A DNA stretch of 64,000 nt from Anaerococcus ihuae (GTDB lineage Bacteria; Bacillota; Clostridia; Tissierellales; Peptoniphilaceae), in the NCBI RefSeq assembly GCF_928368155.1, contig NZ_CAKMRU010000001.1:310001-374000 (forward strand). Direction: 5' to 3'. The translations under genes were made by a program, and so were the position numbers. Shown here one piece after another: positions 56,047-64,000 of this stretch. A model generated the notes under the pieces. The model was not told where the DNA came from. It saw only the letters and a program-made list of their open reading frames with translations, and searched no databases. The stretch's first letter is position 1. The number at the start of each line of letters is the position of its first letter.

Positions 56047-57363
56047 ATGGCTCTAGAAAATTTGTCATTTGACAATGGAGTTAAAATTCCAGAGTATAAG
56101 GAATTAAGTGAAAATAAAGACTTAATTGTTGCAAAAATTCCAAAAACTGTAACAATTCCTCTTACTCAACATATTGGAGCTCCAAGCAAATGTTTAGTTA
56201 AGAAAAACGATGAAGTAAAAATAGGAGAGCTTATCGGTGAAGCCGTAGGTAATTTTTCTGCTAATATTCACTCATCAGTTAACGGTAAAGTCACAAGTGT
56301 AATCGATATCCAAACAGCATCTGGAAAAAACAGTAAGGCTGTTGTAATCGATACTGAAGGCTATGACCAAGAAATTAACTACGAAAGAAAAGATGTTACA
56401 AACCTTACTAAAGAAAAAATAGTTGAGGTAATTAAAGAAAACGGTCTTGTAGGTATGGGAGGGGCAGCTTTTCCTGCACATATTAAATATTCACCAAATA
56501 AACCAGTTGATACAGTTATTATAAACGGTGCAGAGTGTGAACCTTATGTTACTTGCGATGATTTACTTTTAAAAACAAAAGCAGAGGTTATTGTTGATGC
56601 TTTAGAACTTCTTGTAAAAGCAGTAGATGCTAAAAAAGGAATTATAGCAATCGAAGATAATAAAGCAGAAGCAATCGAAAAAGTTAAAAAAGCAGTGGCA
56701 AAGAAAAATTCATCAAAACTTGAAGTAGCAACTATGGTTACCAAATATCCTCAAGGAGATGAAAAAAGAATTATTAATGCTGTATTACATAGAGAAGTAC
56801 CATCAGGTGGACTTCCAATGGATGTTGGAGTAATAGTATCAAACGTTTCAAGTGCTAACGCAGTTTATGAAGCAGTATATTATGGAAAACCATTAATAGA
56901 AAGATATATGACAGTAACAGGTCATGGTGTCAAAAATCCATCTAATTTTCTTGTAAGAATTGGAACAAGCTTTGAACATATGATAGAAGAAGCTGGTGGA
57001 CTAACAGAAGATGCTGGAAAAGTTATAAATGGTGGACCAATGATGGGAATTGCCCAACCAAATATAAACCAACCAGTAGAGAAAGCTAGCAACTGTATAT
57101 TAGTTTTAAACCAAGAAGAATCAAAAGCACCAATTACAAATCCTTGTATAAGATGTGCTAAGTGTGTAAATGTTTGTCCAGTTGGACTTATGCCTTTGTT
57201 AATACATAAATTTTCATTAAAAGAAAAATTTGATAAGGCTCAAGATCTTCATATACTTGATTGTATAGAATGTGGATCATGTTCATATATTTGTCCATCA
57301 AAAAGACCTTTAGTTGAAGCTATTAGGTTTGGAAAAAGACAAATTCGTCAAGCAGGAAAGTAG
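56047..57363 (+). CDS. rnfC: Rnf complex subunit RnfC
   Basis: A 438-residue peripheral subunit of the ferredoxin:NAD oxidoreductase (Rnf) complex, which couples electron transfer to ion export. It carries the NADH/FMN-binding part with GLVGMGGAAFPAHIK and VIINGAECEPYVTCDD, then two ferredoxin-type 4Fe-4S motifs, CIRCAKCVNVCPVG and CIECGSCSYICPSK. ATG at 56047 is chosen because AAAGGAGAG stands just before it. It is the first gene of the CDGEAB operon, the order usual for Clostridia. Confidence 0.95.
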   Translation: MALENLSFDNGVKIPEYKELSENKDLIVAKIPKTVTIPLTQHIGAPSKCLVKKNDEVKIGELIGEAVGNFSANIHSSVNGKVTSVIDIQTASGKNSKAVVIDTEGYDQEINYERKDVTNLTKEKIVEVIKENGLVGMGGAAFPAHIKYSPNKPVDTVIINGAECEPYVTCDDLLLKTKAEVIVDALELLVKAVDAKKGIIAIEDNKAEAIEKVKKAVAKKNSSKLEVATMVTKYPQGDEKRIINAVLHREVPSGGLPMDVGVIVSNVSSANAVYEAVYYGKPLIERYMTVTGHGVKNPSNFLVRIGTSFEHMIEEAGGLTEDAGKVINGGPMMGIAQPNINQPVEKASNCILVLNQEESKAPITNPCIRCAKCVNVCPVGLMPLLIHKFSLKEKFDKAQDLHILDCIECGSCSYICPSKRPLVEAIRFGKRQIRQAGK

Positions 57364-57374
57364 AGGAGAAATAA

Positions 57375-58313
57375 ATGGAAGCAAAAAAATTATTAGTATC
57401 ATCCTCTCCTCATATGAGAAGCGAGAGAACTGTTACTAAAGAAATGTTAGATGTAATTATTGCCCTCATTCCAACAGGTCTTGTAGGAATCTATTTCTTT
57501 GGAATGAAAGCTTTAATCTTGATGATAGCATCAGTTTTAAGTTGTGTGATAGCAGAATTTATATCTAACAAAGTAATGAAAAGACAATCATCAATAAGTG
57601 ATTTATCAGCTGTAGTTACAGGTTTACTTTTAGCCTACAATATTCCAGTTACAATGCCAATTTGGCAAACAGTAATAGGTGCAGTTTTTGCTATAGTTAT
57701 TTGTAAGCAATTTTTTGGTGGAATAGGACAAAATATTGTAAACCCAGCTTTGGGAGCAAGAGCATTTTTACTTGCATCTTGGTCAAAAAATATGTCAAAT
57801 TATGTAGCACCTGGAAAAGTCTCAGCAGTTTCTGCTGCAACAGTTTTATCAGGAGGAGAAAAACCTGCTTTACTAGATATGTTTATAGGAAATATGGGAG
57901 GTTGTATTGGAGAAGTTTCAACAATCGCCATATTAATTGGAGCAGCATACCTAGTATTTAGAAAAGTTATCTCATTAAGAATACCTGCAGTATACATATT
58001 AACAACAGCCATCTTATTGATGGTATTTAATAAATCTGTAGATGGAATACTTGAACAATTATTGTCAGGTGGTCTAATGCTTGGAGCATTTTTCATGGCA
58101 ACAGATTATACAACAAGTCCAGTTACCAAAAAAGGTGAAATAATCTTTGCATTTGGTTGTGGTCTTATCACCTCACTTATAAGAGTTTTTGGTGGATATC
58201 CAGAAGGTGTTTCTTATTCAATTTTACTAATGAACTTGTTAGTTCCTCTCATAGATAGTAAGACAATGCCTAAGGTATTTGGTGTAGCTAATAAAGGGGC
58301 AAAAGATGAATAA
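57375..58313 (+). CDS. rnfD: Rnf complex subunit RnfD
   Basis: A 312-residue membrane subunit with about eight to nine helices. Blocks include DLSAVVTGLLLAYNIP, GGIGQNIVNPALGARAF and DYTTSPVTKKG; the Thr residues of the last are where the family carries covalently bound FMN. It lies 11 bases after rnfC with GAGGAG upstream and overlaps rnfG by 8 bp. Together with RnfA, E and G it forms the ion channel part of the complex. Confidence 0.95.
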   Translation: MEAKKLLVSSSPHMRSERTVTKEMLDVIIALIPTGLVGIYFFGMKALILMIASVLSCVIAEFISNKVMKRQSSISDLSAVVTGLLLAYNIPVTMPIWQTVIGAVFAIVICKQFFGGIGQNIVNPALGARAFLLASWSKNMSNYVAPGKVSAVSAATVLSGGEKPALLDMFIGNMGGCIGEVSTIAILIGAAYLVFRKVISLRIPAVYILTTAILLMVFNKSVDGILEQLLSGGLMLGAFFMATDYTTSPVTKKGEIIFAFGCGLITSLIRVFGGYPEGVSYSILLMNLLVPLIDSKTMPKVFGVANKGAKDE

Positions 58314-58845
58314 AGCATTAAAATTAGGAATAAAATTATTAATAATTACAGCTGTATCAGCTTTGGTATTGGCCTTTACAAATTCAGTTACAGAACCAAT
58401 TATTAAAAAAGCTGAACAAGAAAAATTAAATGAATCATTAAAGATTGCCTATCCAGATGGAAAAGACTTTGAAGAAGTAAAAGGAAAATTTCCTGAATCT
58501 GTAAAAGGAGTCTACAAAGCTGACGGAGGTAAAGGATATGTGTTTGATGTAAACTCTAAAGGTGGATACGGTGGTGACATCGAATTTATAGTTGGAGTTG
58601 ACAGTGAAAATAAATTAACAGGTTTCAGCCCTCTAAAACATTCTGAATCAGCAGGATTTGGTCTTCAAATGGAAGAAGATTGGTTTAAAGAAGGAGTTAA
58701 GGGTGTAAGCATGGACAAAAAAGTTGGTGCATCTGAAGCTGGATCTGAAAATGAAATTGTAGGAATTTCAGGAGCTACATATTCAACCAATGCTATCCTT
58801 AATGGTATAAATACTGCTCGTGAAGTATTGAAAGATATTAAGTAG
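58306..58845 (+). CDS. rnfG: Rnf complex subunit RnfG
   Basis: A 179-residue protein with one N-terminal membrane helix and an outer FMN-binding domain. The flavinylation motif SGATYSTNA (Thr in S-G-A-T) is near residue 160, where FMN is attached through a phosphoester. It also has GYGGDIEFIVGV and HSESAGFG, typical of RnfG. It overlaps rnfD and is followed after 10 bases by rnfE. Confidence 0.94.
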   Translation: MNKALKLGIKLLIITAVSALVLAFTNSVTEPIIKKAEQEKLNESLKIAYPDGKDFEEVKGKFPESVKGVYKADGGKGYVFDVNSKGGYGGDIEFIVGVDSENKLTGFSPLKHSESAGFGLQMEEDWFKEGVKGVSMDKKVGASEAGSENEIVGISGATYSTNAILNGINTAREVLKDIK

Positions 58846-58855
58846 GGGGATAAAT

Positions 58856-59521
58856 ATGGAAAGACAAACCGGAAAACCTATAGATGTTCAACAAGAAAAA
58901 GAAAAAAGAAAGAAAAAATCTGTAAACTTGGGAAAAGTTTTTAAAGATGGAATATTTTCAAATAACCCTGTATTCGTACAAATGGTTGGAATGTGTTCTG
59001 TACTTGCTATTTCTTCATCACTTTCAAACGCAATTGGAATGGGAGCTGCAGTAATTTTTGTACTTACACTTTCAAACTTAGTAATTTCTTTACTAAGAAA
59101 TTTCATACCAGATGAAGTAAGAATTCCAGCTTTTATAGTTGTAATTGCAAGTTTCGTAACTATGGTTCAAATGATTATCAAGGCATATTTGCCAGCACTT
59201 GACCAATCACTTGGAATTTTTATCCCACTTATAGTTGTAAACTGTATAATTCTTGCAAGAGCAGAAGGATTTGCTTCTCAACAAGGTCCTATAGCATCAA
59301 TTGTTGATGGTATAGGTCAAGGGTTAGGTTATACTATTGCTATTTCAATTCTAGCAGCTATAAGAGAATTATTTGGAAATGGTACTTTACTAGATAATAG
59401 AATAATTCCTGAAGATTATACAATTGGATTTTTAATTCAACCAGCATCTTCATTTATTATCCTAGGAATCATGTTTGCAGTAGCAGCAGCTATTTCAAAC
59501 AAGAAGAAAAATAATAAGTAG
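58856..59521 (+). CDS. rnfE: Rnf complex subunit RnfE
   Basis: A 221-residue membrane subunit with six helices, related to RnfA. A Lys-rich cytoplasmic start leads to NPVFVQMVGMCSVLAIS, then NCIILARAEGFA, the region that includes the conserved Cys of the membrane Fe cluster and helix pairs. GGGGGAT lies before the ATG. The N-terminal extension of about 30 Lys-rich residues is longer than in many RnfE proteins. Confidence 0.93.
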   Translation: MERQTGKPIDVQQEKEKRKKKSVNLGKVFKDGIFSNNPVFVQMVGMCSVLAISSSLSNAIGMGAAVIFVLTLSNLVISLLRNFIPDEVRIPAFIVVIASFVTMVQMIIKAYLPALDQSLGIFIPLIVVNCIILARAEGFASQQGPIASIVDGIGQGLGYTIAISILAAIRELFGNGTLLDNRIIPEDYTIGFLIQPASSFIILGIMFAVAAAISNKKKNNK

Positions 59522-59529
59522 GAGGAATT

Positions 59530-60105
59530 ATGTCAGAATTATTTTCAATTATTATTGCATCAATTTTTGTAAATAACTATGTATTGGGACAATTTTTAGG
59601 AATTTGTCCTACACTTGGTGTAACAAGTAAGGTAGAAACAGCAAAGGGAATGGGAGCTGCAGTAATTTTTGTAGTTACCTTATCTTCTATAATTACTTGG
59701 ATAATCCAATACTACATACTTGATCCATTAAATATTGGATATTTACAAACTGTTGTATTTATTTTGGTAATAGCATCTCTTGTACAAACAGTAGAAATGA
59801 TTATGAAAAAATCAATGCCAAATCTTTATGAAGCTCTTGGTGTTTATTTACCACTAATTACAACAAACTGTATAGTACTTGGTGTTGCAATCAAAAATAT
59901 AAATGAAAGCTATAATTTATTAGAAACAACTGTAAACTCAGCAGCAGCTGCAGTAGGTTTTCTAATTGCATTAGTAATACTTGCTTCTATAAGAGAAAAA
60001 ATCGAAGATAACGACTTGCCAGAAGCTTTCAAGGGTGGACCTATAACATTAATTACTCTAGGTCTAATGTCAATTGCCTTTATGGGCTTTGCAGGATTAG
60101 CATAG
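59530..60105 (+). CDS. rnfA: Rnf complex subunit RnfA
   Basis: A 191-residue membrane subunit with six helices. NNYVLGQFLGICPTLGVTS and PLITTNCIVLGVA carry the conserved Cys residues that hold the intramembrane Fe cluster with RnfE. AGGAGG precedes the ATG. It is 8 bases after rnfE and 12 before rnfB, completing the membrane core of the complex. Confidence 0.95.
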   Translation: MSELFSIIIASIFVNNYVLGQFLGICPTLGVTSKVETAKGMGAAVIFVVTLSSIITWIIQYYILDPLNIGYLQTVVFILVIASLVQTVEMIMKKSMPNLYEALGVYLPLITTNCIVLGVAIKNINESYNLLETTVNSAAAAVGFLIALVILASIREKIEDNDLPEAFKGGPITLITLGLMSIAFMGFAGLA

Positions 60106-60117
60106 AGGAGAAATTTC

Positions 60118-60915
60118 ATGAATAATATTTTAATACCAACACTTGTTTTAGCTGTTCTAGGATTTATTCTAGCTGGCTTATTAGGTGTTATTAGTAAAAA
60201 ATTTGAAGTAGAAACAGACCCAATTGTAGAAAGAGTAAGAGACGCTCTTCCTGGAGCAAACTGTGGTGCTTGTGGATATCCTGGTTGTGATGGATGTGCA
60301 AATGCAATAGCAAAAGGTGAAGCACCAGTTTCAGCTTGCGTTATTGGTGGACAATCTGTTACAGATGCAGTTGCAAGTGCTATGGGAGTAGAATCTAGTG
60401 GAGCTGGAGAAAAAAATGTTGCTGTAGTTAAATGTAATGGAACTTGCGAAAATGCAAAAGATTTATATGATTATGCAGGACTTGAAGATTGTAGAGCACA
60501 AATTGCTTTATTTGGAGGAAAAAAAGCATGTAACTATGGTTGTTTAGGTTGTGGTTCATGTGTAAAGGCTTGTGAATTTGATGCTATACATATGGCCAAT
60601 GGAGTAAGCGTGGTTGACAAGGAAAAATGCGTAGCATGTGGTGCTTGTGTTAAAACTTGTCCTAAAAATATAATTGAGCTTGTTCCTTATTCACAAAAAG
60701 CAATTGTAAAATGTTCTTCACACGATAAAGGAAAAGATGTTAGAGGAAATTGTAAAGTTGGATGTATTGGTTGTTCAATTTGTGCAAGAACTTATCCTGA
60801 AGGATTTACAATGGATAATTTCTTATCAAAAGAAACAATTTCTGATAATTTAGATCTAAATCTTTTAAAAGAAGCAGCTGAAAAATGTCCAGCAAAATGT
60901 ATTGATGTTGAATAA
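60118..60915 (+). CDS. rnfB: Rnf complex subunit RnfB
   Basis: A 265-residue ferredoxin-like subunit with a single N-terminal membrane anchor. The first cluster motif is CGACGYPGCDGCANAI, followed by two classic 4Fe-4S motifs CGSCVKACEF and CVACGACVKTCPK and further Cys (GNCKVGCIGCSIC and CPAKC). It is the entry point for electrons from reduced ferredoxin. It is the last gene of the operon; a strong terminator follows. Confidence 0.95.
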   Translation: MNNILIPTLVLAVLGFILAGLLGVISKKFEVETDPIVERVRDALPGANCGACGYPGCDGCANAIAKGEAPVSACVIGGQSVTDAVASAMGVESSGAGEKNVAVVKCNGTCENAKDLYDYAGLEDCRAQIALFGGKKACNYGCLGCGSCVKACEFDAIHMANGVSVVDKEKCVACGACVKTCPKNIIELVPYSQKAIVKCSSHDKGKDVRGNCKVGCIGCSICARTYPEGFTMDNFLSKETISDNLDLNLLKEAAEKCPAKCIDVE

Positions 60916-60931
60916 AAAATAAGATAAATAT

Positions 60932-60963
60932 ATGACCATCGAAATAATCGGTGGTCATTTTTT
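60932..60963 (+). terminator. Terminator of the rnf operon
   Basis: ATGACCATCG-aaataat-CGGTGGTCAT followed by six T; 10-bp stem with one G-T pair. Confidence 0.93.
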
Positions 60964-61024
60964 ATCGGATTTTTTAAATTGACATCAATCTATTTTAAAT
61001 GATAAACTCTTATAAGAGGTAGAT

Positions 61025-61414
61025 ATGAAATTAAAAAAAAGAGATATATTGGTTGTTATATTACTTTTATTTTTAAGTATTGGCATGGCTTTTTTTGTGC
61101 AAAAAATTAAGTCAAATGAAAATGGAAATTATTTGAGAGTTGAACTTAATGGAAAAGAATATGGCACATACCCTTTAAATAAAGATAAAACTTTTAAAAT
61201 TAAGATAGACGAAGATGAGTATAATATTGTTGAGATAAAAAATGGAAAGGTAAAGATGAGAGAGGCAAATTGTAGGGATTTGATTTGCACTCATATGCCA
61301 AGTATTGAAAAGATTGGTGAAACTATAGTTTGTCTACCACACAGGCTGATTTTGGAAATTATTTCAAGTGATGATGGGAAAGATGATCAAGAAATTGATA
61401 AGGTGGTTGGATGA
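61025..61414 (+). CDS. NusG domain II-containing membrane protein
   Basis: A 129-residue protein with one N-terminal membrane helix and a small outer beta domain of the NusG_II type (YLRVELNGKEYGTYPL, then NGKVKMREANCRDLIC and VCLPHRLILEI). Two Cys (NC, IC) and a third near CLPH suggest a disulfide or ligand role. It commonly precedes Gx transporter genes in Clostridia. The stop overlaps the next ATG. Function is unknown. Confidence 0.85.
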   Translation: MKLKKRDILVVILLLFLSIGMAFFVQKIKSNENGNYLRVELNGKEYGTYPLNKDKTFKIKIDEDEYNIVEIKNGKVKMREANCRDLICTHMPSIEKIGETIVCLPHRLILEIISSDDGKDDQEIDKVVG

Positions 61415-61929
61415 AAAATAATAGATTAAAAGTTTATATAAATTTAGCACTTTTACTTGCCTTATCTTTGGCGATTTCTTTGATTGAATCTGCTATTCCT
61501 ATGCCTGTACCAATTCCAGGTGCAAGGCTTGGATTTTCTAATATAATTATTTTAGTAAGTATTTATTTGTATGATTTTAAAAAAGCTCTTTGTGTAAGTA
61601 TATTGAAATCTTTTTTATTGGTTTTAATAACTGGATCTGTGATGAGTTTTTTTTATTCTTTTGTAGGTGCTATTTTTTCTACAACTGCCATGTATTTTTC
61701 GCTTAAAAAGATTAATGATGATTTTTCACTAATTGGTGTAAGTGAAATTGGAGCTTTTTTTCATAATCTTGGTCAAATTCTTGTGGCTATATTTTTTATG
61801 CAAAATATTAAAATGTTTTATTATTTTCCAGTTTTAGTTTTTATAGGAATTTTTACTGGATTTTTTGTTGGTTTAAGTTCAAATTTTATTGTTGAACATT
61901 TAAAGAAAATTGGTGTTTTGAATGAATAA
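61411..61929 (+). CDS. Gx transporter family protein (HepI-like)
   Basis: A 172-residue membrane protein with about five to six helices, of the Gx transporter family, often annotated as heptaprenyl diphosphate synthase component I by association. IESAIPMPVPIPGARLGFSN is the conserved N-terminal block. It starts in a 4-base overlap with the NusG_II gene and overlaps radC by 8 bp, so the three are co-translated. The transported ligand is not established. Confidence 0.85.
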   Translation: MKNNRLKVYINLALLLALSLAISLIESAIPMPVPIPGARLGFSNIIILVSIYLYDFKKALCVSILKSFLLVLITGSVMSFFYSFVGAIFSTTAMYFSLKKINDDFSLIGVSEIGAFFHNLGQILVAIFFMQNIKMFYYFPVLVFIGIFTGFFVGLSSNFIVEHLKKIGVLNE

Positions 61930-62602
61930 AAAGATTAAAGATTTAGATATTAGTCAAAGACCTAGGGAAAAATTAAAATATTATGGTTATGAAACCTTAA
62001 GTGATGAGGATCTACTTGCTATATTAATTGAAACAGGCTCTAAAAAGAAAAATGCAATAGAAATTTCTAGAGAAATTTTAAATAAATTTTCTGCTGAAGA
62101 ACTTTTGTCTATTAGTATTGAGGAATTATGTGAAATAGATGGTATTAAACTTGCAAAGGCAAGTAAAATTATTGCAGCTATACAACTTGGTAAAAGACTT
62201 AGTGAAAAAATTATAAACAAAGAAATCAAGTGCATTAATTCTTGTGATGATGTTTTTCATTTGGTGAAAAATATGTTTTTAGACACAAAAAAAGAACATT
62301 TCTATGCTATATTATTAAATACTAAAAATGTAATTATTAGTAAGGAATTAATTTCTACGGGAGACCTTAATTCTTCTATTGTTAATCCTAGGGAATGTTT
62401 TACAAGGGCGGTTAGAAAAAGTGCAAATTCTGTGATTTTTGTTCACAATCACCCAAGCGGAAATCCTAAACCTTCAAGTAATGATAAAATAATTACTGAA
62501 AGGCTAGTTAAAGCTGGTGAAATTTTGAATATAAGTGTTTTGGATCATATTATTATTGGAAATAATGAATATTTTAGTTTTAGAAAAGAAAATTTTATAT
62601 AG
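61922..62602 (+). CDS. radC: RadC family JAMM-domain protein
   Basis: A 226-residue protein with an N-terminal helix-hairpin-helix domain (about 1-90) and a JAMM metalloprotease-like domain holding FVHNHPSGNPKPSSND (H-x-H-x8-x-x-D). Start begins RPREKLKYYGYETLSDEDLL. RadC was linked to DNA repair, but its actual role is unresolved. It lies directly before mreB, the arrangement common in Firmicutes. Confidence 0.92.
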   Translation: MNKKIKDLDISQRPREKLKYYGYETLSDEDLLAILIETGSKKKNAIEISREILNKFSAEELLSISIEELCEIDGIKLAKASKIIAAIQLGKRLSEKIINKEIKCINSCDDVFHLVKNMFLDTKKEHFYAILLNTKNVIISKELISTGDLNSSIVNPRECFTRAVRKSANSVIFVHNHPSGNPKPSSNDKIITERLVKAGEILNISVLDHIIIGNNEYFSFRKENFI

Positions 62603-62611
62603 GAGATAAAG

Positions 62612-63625
62612 ATGAATTTTAGGATTATGGCAGAAGACCTGGCAATTGACTTAGGTACTAGCGATATTAAAGTTTTTAAGAAAAACGAGGGAGTGGCAAT
62701 ATCAGAGCCATCAGTTTTGGTCCTTGATCACCAAAGTAAATCTATTAAGGCGATTGGTCATGAGGCAAAAGAGATGGTTGGTAAAACTCCTGATGAAATT
62801 ATAGTACAAAGACCTATTGAAAATGGAGTTATATCGGATTTTAATTTGACTGAGGCAATGTTGAATTATTTTTTCCAAAAAATAAATCCTGGTTTTTCAG
62901 TTATTCAACCAAGGGTTGTTGTTTGTGTTCCAAGTGGAATTACTGATATTGAACAAAGGGCAGTTGAAGATGCTTCTTTACATGCTGGAAGTAGGGATGT
63001 AATTATGGTTGACGAATCTCTTGCAGCATGCTTTGGTGTTGGGCTTAGTCCTGAAGATCCAAGGGGGATTTTGGTTTTAAATCTTGGAGCAGGTACCAGT
63101 GAGGTTTGTGTAATTAGCCTTAATGGGATTGTTTCTAGCAAAACTTTAAAAATGGGTGGAGATGATATTGATAAAAATATCCAAGCATTTTTAAGAGAAA
63201 ATAAAAAAATTGAAATTGGTCTTAATAGTGCAGAGATAATAAAAAAAGAATTATTGTCTCTTAGATTAAAGGATAAAGAAATTGCTATGGAAATTGAGGG
63301 AAAAGATTTAAAAGATGGTCAACCTAAAAGTATCAAGATAAAAAGTGAAGAAATAGCTACATGTATCAGTGAATATGCTGATTTGCTTGTTGATATGATT
63401 TATTTGGTTTTGGAAAAGACTCCACCAGAATTGTCTAGTGATATAAAAAATGATGGATTCTTAATGACAGGTGGAATGGCAAATGTCAAAGGGCTTCGAG
63501 AATATATTGAAAAAATAACAAATTTGAAGGCAAAAGTTTCTGAAAAACCAGAATTTGATGCCATCAAGGGTGCAGGTTTAATAATGGAAAATCCTGAAAG
63601 ATTTTTGAAATTTCAAAGTAGGTAA
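62612..63625 (+). CDS. mreB: Divergent MreB-like actin homologue
   Basis: A 337-residue actin-family rod-shape protein. Phosphate 1 reads LAIDLGTSDIKVF, close to consensus. ENGVISDF and PRVVVCVPSGITDIEQRAV match MreB. Phosphate 2, usually DIGGGTT, here reads NLGAGTS, losing the Asp, and the usual EEP-M-A-A is DESLAA. TGGMANVKGL retains the adenosine motif. Residues that should bind the nucleotide are thus altered. It lies between radC and mreC, its usual place. Divergence may mean loss of ATPase-driven dynamics in a coccus, or a specialised role (inference). Confidence 0.88.
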   Translation: MNFRIMAEDLAIDLGTSDIKVFKKNEGVAISEPSVLVLDHQSKSIKAIGHEAKEMVGKTPDEIIVQRPIENGVISDFNLTEAMLNYFFQKINPGFSVIQPRVVVCVPSGITDIEQRAVEDASLHAGSRDVIMVDESLAACFGVGLSPEDPRGILVLNLGAGTSEVCVISLNGIVSSKTLKMGGDDIDKNIQAFLRENKKIEIGLNSAEIIKKELLSLRLKDKEIAMEIEGKDLKDGQPKSIKIKSEEIATCISEYADLLVDMIYLVLEKTPPELSSDIKNDGFLMTGGMANVKGLREYIEKITNLKAKVSEKPEFDAIKGAGLIMENPERFLKFQSR

Positions 63626-63627
63626 AT

Positions 63628-64000
63628 ATGGCTTATAGAAGAAAGAAAAAAAATAATAAATATTTTTTTATAACAGTTTTTTTGTTGGTCTTATTGATAT
63701 TTATTTCAAGTTTAACTGATGGTTTGGCTGAGGCTGGAAATAATATTACGAATACAGTTTTTAGGCCTATAAATAAAATATCATATTCTGTATCATCTGA
63801 AGTTATCAAGGCTATTGAAGATACAGTTGGGTCAAAACAAACAAGATCTGAAGTAGAAAAATTGAAAATTGAAAATAAAAATCTTTTGAAGGAAAATGCT
63901 AATTTAATGGAAATTATTAATAGGAAAGATTTCTTGAAAGCTGAAAATGATGCTTTGAAAGATGAAAAGTACCAATATTTGAAAGCTCAAGTTATAAATT
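63628..64000 (+). CDS. mreC: MreC, 3'-truncated by window edge
   Basis: The first 124 codons of a cell-shape protein: a Lys/Arg-rich start (MAYRRKKKNNK), one membrane helix (about 14-30), then the coiled coil of MreC with heptad Leu/Ile and Glu/Lys residues. The start follows mreB by 2 bases with TAGGTAA as a ribosome site. MreC sits outside the membrane and scaffolds wall synthesis with MreB and MreD. The beta domain lies beyond the window. Confidence 0.88.
   Translation, partial: MAYRRKKKNNKYFFITVFLLVLLIFISSLTDGLAEAGNNITNTVFRPINKISYSVSSEVIKAIEDTVGSKQTRSEVEKLKIENKNLLKENANLMEIINRKDFLKAENDALKDEKYQYLKAQVIN

Overview
The window is low-GC Firmicutes DNA. The gene set (RnfCDGEAB, NusG_II/Gx/RadC/MreB/MreC cluster, G5-repeat wall protein with a non-canonical sorting motif, two NSS transporters, ClbS-like protein) fits an anaerobic Gram-positive coccus of the Peptoniphilaceae, most like Anaerococcus. 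The genus is an inference from gene content; no database was searched.

Positions 1 to about 34,150 are the right-hand part of an integrative and conjugative element (ICE). The visible backbone is a truncated topoisomerase III, a cytosine methyltransferase, a 2,547-residue ArdC/methylase/helicase polyvalent protein, an SSB-like protein, MobC and relaxase with a candidate oriT, a sigma-like regulator, excisionase and a Tn916-type tyrosine integrase. Three cargo blocks sit in this backbone. Cargo 1 (10.6-17.9 kb) is AraC, two exporter-fold ABC half-transporters and an ECF S/T/A module, with a near-perfect Fur-type box in its promoter. Cargo 2 (18.3-21.8 kb) is PadR, a HAAS-domain membrane protein, a DUF4097-like lipoprotein and an ABC permease/ATPase pair, followed by a broken ABC exporter. 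Cargo 3 (24.5-31.4 kb) repeats the gene order of cargo 1 but is controlled by a TetR regulator with two identical 15-bp palindromic operators. A duplicated 52-bp terminator segment and a decayed relaxase fragment record how cargo 1 was joined to the element. No siderophore synthesis gene is visible, so cargo 1 looks like an uptake system for a compound made elsewhere.

The ICE ends beside the C-terminal tRNA-binding domain of methionyl-tRNA synthetase, so metG appears split by the insertion. Chromosomal DNA follows: a ClbS/DfsB-like protein, a HAD phosphatase, a 3-methyladenine glycosylase, a diaminopimelate decarboxylase gene with an in-frame stop, a 1,779-residue G5 adhesin, a lipid kinase, a thioesterase, two NSS symporters, a CapA-like lipoprotein, an IS150-type insertion sequence with a damaged orfB, a PAP2 phosphatase, tRNA-Leu(CAA), polA-coaE-lytic transglycosylase, the six-gene Rnf operon, and a NusG_II-Gx transporter-radC-mreB-mreC cluster that runs off the right edge.

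The most unusual items are a TnpV-like gene overprinted out of frame inside the giant helicase gene, the two parallel ABC+ECF cassettes under different regulators, a C-terminal tail shared by two unrelated ICE proteins, the split metG, and an MreB with an altered nucleotide-binding motif.
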